A DNA stretch of 25,522 nucleotides from Saccoglossus kowalevskii (Eukaryota; Hemichordata; Enteropneusta; Harrimaniidae), in the NCBI RefSeq assembly GCF_000003605.2, contig NW_003127383.1:10558-36079 (forward strand), read 5' to 3'. Position 1 is the first letter of the stretch. Every line of letters begins with the position of its first letter. The translations under genes and the position numbers were made by a program. This document shows, piece by piece, positions 22,101 through 25,522 of this stretch. Under the pieces are notes generated by a model that was not told where the DNA came from, searched no databases, and saw nothing but the letters and a program-made list of their open reading frames with translations.

Positions 22101-25100
22101 TAATTGTCATACGCTATTTCGAATTTTTTTCTTTGCAACGTTCTAAACTAACCACAGCTACTATTTCAATTGAATAAAACAGGATGCTTATAAACCAACA
22201 ACTGATATCGAAACTATGAATGACAGAATAGTGAACATAAATGTAGTCCATGGAGGCCAAATCCAGATAAGACACAATAAACAAGGGGATGTGTTTCACG
22301 TATTCCACGCACCACATGGAGTGGGTGGGGCGTGTTTGGTTTGGTTTTTTTTTTTTTTTTTTTTTTTGGTTTTTTTTTATGTGTTGCTTGATTGTTTAGA
22401 TGATTGACTGACTGATTAATGCCGGAATATATTAAACTGAACAGGTTTAATTTATTGCTGATTGCAGGCGATAATAATGTAAATTTTACATACTTGTAAA
22501 GGGCGTTACTTGTCCGGATAGCTTGGTCCCTGAAGGAGTGTAACTTACGTGCTCCGTCGACGTAGAAACATCGTGTGTGCTTGTCACTGTCAATAGAATT
22601 GAAAGCAAAATCTCTATAATCTGCAGGCCGTTTCTGACGCACAACCATACCAAAGAAAAACCAAAAATAGGAATAAATAAAAATGCCTCCAATCAATATG
22701 CATTCTCTAAATTGTTGATCCTCCAGAATATCGTGATTCCTAAACCTTCTCTCACCTAACCTCTAAAACACTATATCTACAGTGGGGGAGAGAAAATATT
22801 CATTTATGTTCAAGTTGAATGTCTTCCTACCAATACTAGTGAGTGGTTTTCTCAGTGGGTGGCGTTCTTCTTATGTGTGAAATCAAAGGGTGGGGACAAA
22901 CACAGATAAAAGTAACTAAATGAACGTAATATTTCTTACCTGTGTTATCAATACATGAATCGTCGAACAACATACGAAACAGATGATTACACTCAGCGAA
23001 TTCTAGTGTATGACTGTCACAGTAGCATGATTGAAATAATGGCTGAGCTGCAATCGCCGTGGCCACAGCTTGGCAACCTGTGGGATCTGTCAATTGGCAT
23101 GCTGGCACTGTGACCAAATTTGAAACTCTGATAAGTATGATGTGGAGCTATCAGTTCTGATCAAAAATACACATCGTGTCATTATAGTTAATGAAAACAG
23201 TTTCCTACAGTGAATGCATGGACTACATGGACTGTATACACGGGACAAATTGAACCCGTAATGCACATTACACATTGTTTGTACTGCTACCGAATGTTTC
23301 TAAGCATGGAACACTACGATAATGACTTTCTGCTTTCGACATACAGAAATTCTTTCGTTTTTTGGGAGAAAAAAACCTCGGAAATTCATTACAGAATGTA
23401 TTTCCTGCGAACCCATAAATAATTTTAATAATTACCGATCACACAAGAATATTACAGAAAAAAAGATTATTTGCTATACTCTCTATATGTTTGCCTTTTA
23501 TTTCTCTTGAATTATGATTGAAAGAAGCTGAATGAAATAAAACAATGTGTTCAACAAATCATATATGAACAATAACTTAAATAAATATGATTTTACTTAA
23601 AAATACTGTATTTTTCTGCATAAAAACGAAAGCATTTCACAATGTCGAACGGAAAGTCTTTATCACAGTGTTATGGCTTGAAATGACCTTTCACAATACA
23701 CAGGTGCATTGTCAGGAAAGTATAACTAGTCTCTTATTTAAAATCTATGTCCGTGCAGATTAAATTACTATTCGCAAATATAACAGGGAATGGTGCAGCC
23801 TCTATTTTATGGTTACAGAATGTGCATGATAGAAAAGCAAATAGCTTCCACGTCATTGAAGCGTTCTTGGTTTGGTCCGATTCACAGAAATGACAGAAGG
23901 GATGTCGTTTCTGAAACAGTACTCGCTGTATTGTCTTTCATTAATTTCAAAAATATACACATCTCAGACAGTTGTATTTGATATGTGATGCGGAAATCGT
24001 GACTGAATAGTGTTGTTATCAGTGGCCTCGATCATTCACTCTTACCGTTCAAATAAAGGGTAAAATGCAGCTTTACCCTGATTTCATGACAGTGTTCGAT
24101 TTGAATGTAATACTATAAGGTCTATATTCCTTCAATATTTTTCAAAACAAGTTAATTATATTATTTCTAAAAAAACATGTAAAATAATCCAAAACGAGTG
24201 AAACAGTTCATCATATCAAACGGCACGGACAGGTTAGTCAAGCCACTACCTGAACATGTTATTGACAATCTAAGATATTAAAATAAGAACGTTGCAGCAT
24301 CAATGTTTGTTCTAAATGCACCCGGTCGAATAATAGAATGCACAAAATACATATAAATTTGTTAATATGTGTACGTTGTTATGGAAACTATATGCAATTT
24401 GTTCGTACCTGAGTTGTTGCAGTGTACCTTGAAGTAATTGAGTACCATGCTGCATGAATCATCCTTGACACATTCTTCCCAGGCAGTGAGGCAGTCCATT
24501 TGACACGTGATGGTCACGATAAGATATAAGAATAACACGCATACTAAAAAAGAAGGAAGTCATAGTTACAGTTGCATTTGCGGCTGGAAGGAATATTTGA
24601 AATTTGTCAATATCGTTGACGGACTGTCAGGTGTGAGAATTGTAAATATTATTTCGTATATAAAAACATAGTATGAGTTTACATTCGTGATGTATTAACA
24701 AATGCTGAGTTCAGATATATAGCCTTGCTGTTTAATACAGTGCAGATAAATAGAGTTGTTGACATAAAGTAAAATGTTAATGCTATTGATGTGCGGGTAA
24801 TTTAAGGATGCATTGGTGTGTTTAACAATTAACATCGCATATGATAGGGCTTTTAGAAGCATATACCACGCAATTATTATTTCGATTCTGAGAAATGCAA
24901 TTCTATTTAAAGTTGGATTGTTTCTAATTGAGTAACGTGAGATTCCAGAAATGTTCAAATATAAAAGCTGATATATAACCATATATATCATATTATTTCA
25001 ATGGTGGAATACACACACAAATAGAAAATTATAAATTATAAGCAAATGCGTTCAATTGTTACTATATTGGAATATCGTTTTCAAAATTGAGGCAATATTT

Positions 25101-25225
25101 AAAAAAGTATCTTTCGGCTCTTTGAATAGTACTACAGCAATTTACTTGCATGATTACAAATATTACGTTTTTAAATTGACAAATGTGTGAAACCTACCGA
25201 TTAATCTGTTTTCTGACGAAGCCAT
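6250..25225 (-). CDS. Gfrl: GPI-anchored GDNF-receptor-alpha-like protein with four GDNF/GAS1 domains
   Basis: Family members (vertebrate GFRalpha1-4, GFRAL, GAS1, insect Gfrl) are surface co-receptors for GDNF-like ligands or Hedgehog and signal through partners such as RET or NCAM. The joined exons (listed separately) give 682 residues without optional exons 4 and 5b, or 721 with both. Order: signal peptide (1-24); D1 (Cys27-106); D2 (Cys131-211); D3 (Cys216-295); D4 (Cys305-383); linker (384-424); unrecognised Cys-containing region (425-655); GPI-type tail (656-682). Each domain has ten cysteines, identical C1-C4 steps of 7, 6 and 11 residues, and a central CxC (CYC, CRC, CHC, CNC). That pattern matches the GDNF/GAS1 family (Pfam PF02351) and is seen directly here. 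Phases agree at every junction. Vertebrate GFRalphas have three or fewer domains; four are reported for insect Gfrl. The ligand is unknown. Confidence 0.92.
6484..7022 (-). other. Intron 14 of the receptor gene
   Basis: AT-rich intron with GT-AG ends. I see no repeat or further exon in it. Confidence 0.7.
7023..7109 (-). CDS. Gfrl: Receptor exon 14
   Basis: A phase 0-0 exon (87 nt) from acceptor tttatttgtag to donor AACT|GTAAGC. It encodes NKSCKLKLNGHEPGVLMLSV and NGETASNET, with sequons NKS and NET. A second AG 6 nt downstream (exon start 7103) would also keep the frame. Confidence 0.78.
7110..7690 (-). other. Intron 13 of the receptor gene, with a GAGT microsatellite
   Basis: Contains a (GAGT) run at 7602-7622 and a short GC-richer patch at 7485-7525 (cgccttcggctcgccgtccg) unlike the surrounding AT-rich DNA. 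No exon is seen. Confidence 0.65.
7602..7622. repeat. (GAGT)n microsatellite
   Basis: About five copies of gagt in a row inside intron 13. Confidence 0.9.
7691..7833 (-). CDS. Gfrl: Receptor exon 13
   Basis: Encodes GVPCINIGYSLQEEK then a helix-prone stretch (DYVHETFLGSTVQQKLQFLI) and the sequon NGT, ending AGG|GTAAGT in phase 0. The acceptor is a tandem TAGTAG, so the exon may start at 7833 or at 7830, adding or omitting one Val. Confidence 0.82.
8027..8140 (-). CDS. Gfrl: Receptor exon 12 (second CxC module)
   Basis: A phase 1-1 exon from acceptor tgttattctcag to donor AACG|GTGAGT. It encodes HNEVFRDPLHGNCVCFEGTV followed by IC and FGLC. Joined to exon 11 it continues CIYNGKSY-A-HNEVF, like the opening of a VWC-type module. 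Confidence 0.82.
8141..9070 (-). other. Intron 11 of the receptor gene
   Basis: Lies between exons 11 and 12 and holds a degenerate 30-bp tandem repeat. The exon-11 frame stays open into this intron as far as 8952, but nothing there looks conserved. Confidence 0.65.
8375..8590. repeat. Degenerate ~30-bp tandem repeat, about 7 copies
   Basis: Units of the form aggaaatatgggtcatatta followed by tcagtttagc recur with many substitutions (aggaaatatggtcc, agcaaatatgcgcc, cgagaaatatatgc, aatgaaatgtgtgtc, aggacatttgtgcc). The array is old and diverged. Confidence 0.75.
9071..9197 (-). CDS. Gfrl: Receptor exon 11 (first CxC module)
   Basis: Follows the acceptor cattattttttag in phase 0. It encodes TGCSTVCRCSRYGSLVNC, DQLICV, then YCIYNGKSY. 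The C-x-C-x(5)-(G)-x(2)-(V)-x-C pattern is reminiscent of VWC-type modules. The phase-1 donor TATG|GTATGT is the one that joins exon 12 in frame; the GTAAAT sites inside it would end in phase 0. Confidence 0.78.
9308..9378 (-). CDS. Gfrl: Receptor exon 10 (start of C-terminal region)
   Basis: Follows the acceptor atctgatttcag. It encodes VADCQVSLFNGEAVISVPPD and a few more residues, ending CGG|GTACGT in phase 0. The C-x-(V/L)-x-L-x-NG pattern resembles exon 14 (SCKLKLNG). Confidence 0.82.
9625..10000. mobile_element. Foldback/MITE-like element with ~100-bp inverted arms
   Basis: Left arm about 9625-9737 and right arm about 9887-10000 are diverged inverted copies. Shared blocks include agactgtcg, cagttctcggg, aaagagtcacttattttcaa with acgccgt, aaggcattt and aagcgagggcc. 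The ~150-bp centre has no open frame of note. No clear target-site duplication is seen at the edges, so the boundaries are approximate. A non-autonomous DNA transposon is the likeliest origin. Confidence 0.8.
10124..10256. mobile_element. 133-bp MITE-like element with ~20-bp terminal inverted repeats
   Basis: The left end TTAAAGGGCGGTAGTCGTC and the inverse of the right end TTAAAGCGCGGTAGTCGTC differ at one position. TACT flanks both sides (10120-10123 and 10257-10260), which fits a 4-bp target-site duplication. Alternatively the TTAA at each end is itself the duplication, as in piggyBac-type elements. The inside is too short to code for a transposase. Confidence 0.85.
10718..11497. repeat. 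Segmental duplication, proximal copy (contains exon 9)
   Basis: Matches 16946-18058 in the same orientation: ttagtggccattccctt at the start, cctccagtaggtcccacggc and gtcgtaacgtctaaaaaaca in the middle, gacaactacactacaa later, then the linker exon and tataaaaacatta after it. Divergence is moderate, with many small indels. Confidence 0.9.
11397..11435 (-). CDS. Gfrl: Receptor exon 9 (acidic linker, paralogue of exon 5b)
   Basis: A 39-nt phase 1-1 exon from acceptor tttatataatag to donor CCAG|GTACGT. It encodes DGEFEDETYSSEP with its split codons. It is close to exon 5b in sequence and shares flanking intron sequence with it. Confidence 0.75.
11436..13004 (-). other. Intron 8 of the receptor gene
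   Basis: Apart from the tail of the duplicated segment and the small ORF at 12087-12308, I see nothing identifiable. It has a poly-G run near 11828. Confidence 0.6.
12087..12308 (+). other. 73-codon open frame in intron 8, unrecognised
   Basis: This frame on the strand opposite the host gene encodes a basic, lysine-rich peptide (GRYKQGQIEKLFKKAEKRGF) ending in a Cys cluster (ACCC, VCVC). Its composition looks less random than other intronic frames, so it could be a fragment of an inserted element or retrocopy. There is no family match I can name and no splice or poly(A) support. Confidence 0.2.
13005..13085 (-). CDS. Gfrl: Receptor exon 8 (linker)
   Basis: An 81-nt phase 1-1 exon from acceptor attatttgcag to donor ACAG|GTAAGT. 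It encodes a Ser/Thr/Ala-rich linker (TAAQAFYSSDIASTVKATTL) with no cysteine, as expected for a stalk after the last GDNF domain. Confidence 0.75.
13086..13870 (-). other. Intron 7 of the receptor gene
   Basis: AT-rich with GT-AG ends. Short frames on either strand have no domain. Nothing else seen. Confidence 0.65.
13871..14067 (-). CDS. Gfrl: Receptor exon 7 (rest of domain D4)
   Basis: Follows the acceptor ttattggatcag and matches the phase-2 end of exon 6. It carries cysteines 4-10 of D4 (QQCTP, SGCSG, GKCRT, ICNC, PECS, NQC). It ends GTGT|GTAAGC, phase 1. Confidence 0.92.
14068..14765 (-). other. Intron 6 of the receptor gene
   Basis: AT-rich, lies inside domain D4 (phase 2). A short near-palindrome occurs around 14344-14374 (tacaatactt...acaagagtattgta). 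No exon seen. Confidence 0.6.
14766..15084 (-). CDS. Gfrl: Receptor exon 6 (domain D3 and start of D4)
   Basis: Follows the acceptor atatcttttcacag. It encodes all ten cysteines of D3 (STCDHALFEC through VCSHME, with CHC in the middle), a short Pro/Thr linker, then DCLDLIVRCTDDAKC, which are cysteines 1-3 of D4. It ends GCGG|GTAAGC in phase 2, the only phase-2 junction in the gene. Confidence 0.93.
16139..16184. repeat. (AT)n microsatellite
   Basis: Twenty-three uninterrupted AT dinucleotides. Confidence 0.97.
16357..16439. repeat. Short degenerate repeat of GGGGCAGTTGTCC type
   Basis: About five units of 13-23 bp: ggggcagatttccgg, gggggccagtttcccac, ggggctattgtca, ggggcagttgtccaac, gggggcagttgtcc. 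This GC-rich patch in AT-rich DNA is probably part of an interspersed repeat. Confidence 0.7.
16669..16688. repeat. Perfect 20-bp palindrome
   Basis: TAATTACACGCGTGTAATTA is identical to its reverse complement. It could extrude as a small cruciform or bind a dimeric factor; no role is shown. Confidence 0.9.
16946..18058. repeat. Segmental duplication, distal copy (contains exon 5b)
   Basis: Direct repeat of 10718-11497, about 330 bp longer. The extra length lies around 17515-17760. The block around gaaatacatatatgga occurs twice within this copy (about 17443-17513 and 17763-17871) against once in the proximal copy (about 11165-11290), so there was a nested duplication or insertion. Confidence 0.88.
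17952..17996 (-). CDS. Gfrl: Receptor exon 5b, duplicated linker exon
   Basis: A 45-nt phase 1-1 exon between acceptor tttatataaatag and donor AG|GTAAGT. It encodes DGELEDETLTYISEP when joined to its neighbours, and would sit between D2 and D3. It is a paralogue of exon 9 at 11397-11435, carried in a duplicated intronic segment. The open frame, intact splice sites and in-frame 6-nt length difference suggest it can be used, either constitutively or as an alternative. Confidence 0.6.
18587..18745. repeat. Tandem duplication, unit about 79 bp
   Basis: Two copies share gcaaaactgcaattttt/gccaaaactgcaattctt, gattgccgttttctct and gcgtaagcaagtctgatgta followed by gtcaattttca-like ends. They differ by small indels. 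Confidence 0.9.
18866..18920. repeat. 19-bp tandem repeat, about 3 copies
   Basis: gttgtgttggtatcgcaat and gctgtgttggtatcgcaat follow each other directly, preceded by a diverged copy (gtgtttggtgtcacaat). Confidence 0.85.
21022..21327 (-). CDS. Gfrl: Receptor exon 5 (domain D2)
   Basis: Follows the acceptor ttatatttttcag. It encodes all ten cysteines of domain 2 (NCNTAKTLC, DYC, NSC, VCL, TCM, RCRC, KCQR, NPC) with one NTT sequon. The phase needed by the following exons is met only if it ends TTAG|GCGAGT, a GC donor at 21021-21020. The nearby GT donor (21017) would leave phase 2 and break the frame. Confidence 0.9.
21328..22548 (-). other. Intron upstream of exon 5
   Basis: Contains a T-run at 22346-22378 broken by two Gs (A-rich on the transcribed strand) and a GC-richer stretch near 21905-22085. 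If exon 4 is not used, the intron extends to 22939. No other exon is seen. Confidence 0.6.
22346..22378. repeat. Poly-T tract
   Basis: Long T-run broken by GG. On the - strand this is an A-rich tract that could be the remnant tail of a retroposed sequence, though no body is recognised. Confidence 0.85.
22549..22620 (-). CDS. Gfrl: Receptor exon 4, optional or uncertain linker exon
   Basis: The reading from acceptor ggcctgcag to donor GTAAGT is 72 nt, phase 1 on both sides, and adds 24 residues (DYRDFAFNSIDSDKHTRCFY...) between D1 and D2. The acceptor has a poor pyrimidine tract, and one unpaired Cys is added. A better-looking acceptor at 22586/22587 (ttctattgacag) opens a Thr/Ser-rich linker (TSTHDVSTSTEH), but with the same donor it is out of frame with exon 5. 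Exon 3 joins exon 5 in frame without it. Confidence 0.35.
22940..23107 (-). CDS. Gfrl: Receptor exon 3 (D1 second half)
   Basis: Follows the acceptor tttggtcacag and carries cysteines 5-10 of domain 1 (PACQL, GCQA, SCYCD, AECN, DDSC). It ends ACAG|GTAAGA, phase 1. The sequon NNS just upstream (residues 52-54) is a possible N-glycan site. Confidence 0.92.
23108..24408 (-). other. Intron 2 of the receptor gene
   Basis: AT-rich intron splitting domain D1 in phase 1. No repeat or additional exon seen. Confidence 0.65.
24409..24543 (-). CDS. Gfrl: Receptor exon 2 (signal peptide end, D1 first half)
   Basis: Follows the acceptor ccttcttttttag. It encodes the hydrophobic core VCVLFLYLIVTITC, then DCLTAWEECVKDDSC and LNYFKVHC, which are cysteines 1-4 of domain 1. 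It ends CAG|GTACGA, phase 1. Confidence 0.9.
24544..25197 (-). other. Intron 1 of the receptor gene
   Basis: Splits the signal peptide. The frame at 24695-24991 has no splice support and is not a supported exon. Confidence 0.65.
25198..25225 (-). CDS. Gfrl: Receptor exon 1 (start, signal peptide N-terminus)
   Basis: ATG GCT TCG opens MASSENRLI, followed by donor G|GTAGGT in phase 1. Joined to exon 2 it makes MASSENRLIVCVLFLYLIV, a clear signal peptide. No in-frame upstream ATG extends it sensibly. Confidence 0.8.
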
Positions 25226-25344
25226 CTTCCCACTTTGCTATTTCTGGGTGCGTGGCACAGAAACTGTTCGAGTCGCGATTTAGGAAGGATGTTCAGTCGA
25301 TAGATAGATGACTATATTAATGAAACAACTCGAAATTCACACTC

Positions 25345-25352
25345 ATTTATAG
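25345..25352 (-). promoter_or_regulatory. Candidate TATA box of the receptor gene
   Basis: CTATAAAT on the - strand lies about 120 nt upstream of the ATG at 25225. A start site 25-40 nt downstream would give a 5' UTR of roughly 85-100 nt. No in-frame ATG intervenes that would extend the protein. Confidence 0.4.
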
Positions 25353-25522
25353 AGACTCGGTATGATTCCGTTCAAACATTGCAATTATGTAGCCGGAAAC
25401 GACACGGACGTGAGGATAAACGGTCGCAACTCGCATACGCCTTCCATTGTGACATTAATACACGCATAGACACGTTGAAAACACAATCAGTGGGGCGTGG
25501 TCTGAAACAAATTGTGATGAAC

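Noticed and set aside
22214..22696. 160-codon minus-strand frame as a gene
   Set aside because: It runs through the poly-A tract (Lys run) and low-complexity DNA. Only the 72-nt part at 22549-22620 has splice-site support.
1..25522. tRNA or rRNA genes
   Set aside because: I looked for B-box-like GGTTCGA and rRNA landmarks on both strands and found no cloverleaf I could support.

Overview
The window looks like genomic DNA of an animal, most likely a marine or other invertebrate. It is AT-rich, its genes are split into many short exons with spliceosomal GT-AG and GC-AG introns, it is rich in minisatellites and small inverted-repeat elements, and both genes belong to animal families. I cannot name the phylum. 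A four-domain GDNF-receptor-like protein would fit an invertebrate, but that is inference.

Two genes face each other. On the + strand, 1695-2914 (4 coding exons) encodes a secreted selenocysteine glutathione peroxidase of the GPX1/2/3 type. Its Sec codon is an in-frame TGA at 1902-1904. A SECIS-like hairpin (about 2999-3067) and an AATAAA signal (3139) lie in the 3' UTR. On the - strand, 25225 down to 6250 (about 19 kb, at least 14 well-supported coding exons plus two optional ones) encodes a GDNF-family-receptor-alpha-like protein. It has a signal peptide, four ten-cysteine GDNF/GAS1 domains with identical C1-C4 spacing, a linker, a roughly 257-residue cysteine-containing C-terminal region I do not recognise, and a GPI-anchor signal. 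The exon phases chain without a break from start to stop, which is the main evidence for this reconstruction.

Layout: 1-612 is a 36-bp minisatellite; 662-1110 a degenerate ~120-bp tandem repeat; 1695-3165 the GPX gene; 3166-6249 intergenic, with a CTCF-like motif at 5583; 6250-25225 the receptor gene. Its introns hold a ~375-bp foldback element (9625-10000), a 133-bp MITE-like element (10124-10256), a direct segmental duplication (about 10718-11497 and 16946-18058) carrying two copies of a small linker exon, an (AT)n run (16139-16184), several short tandem repeats, and long stretches in which I see nothing. 25226-25522 is the 5' flank of the receptor gene with a TATA-like box.

The two proteins are not known to work together. 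One would be an extracellular peroxide-reducing enzyme, the other a GPI-anchored co-receptor for TGF-beta-superfamily/GDNF-like ligands. They are simply convergent neighbours.
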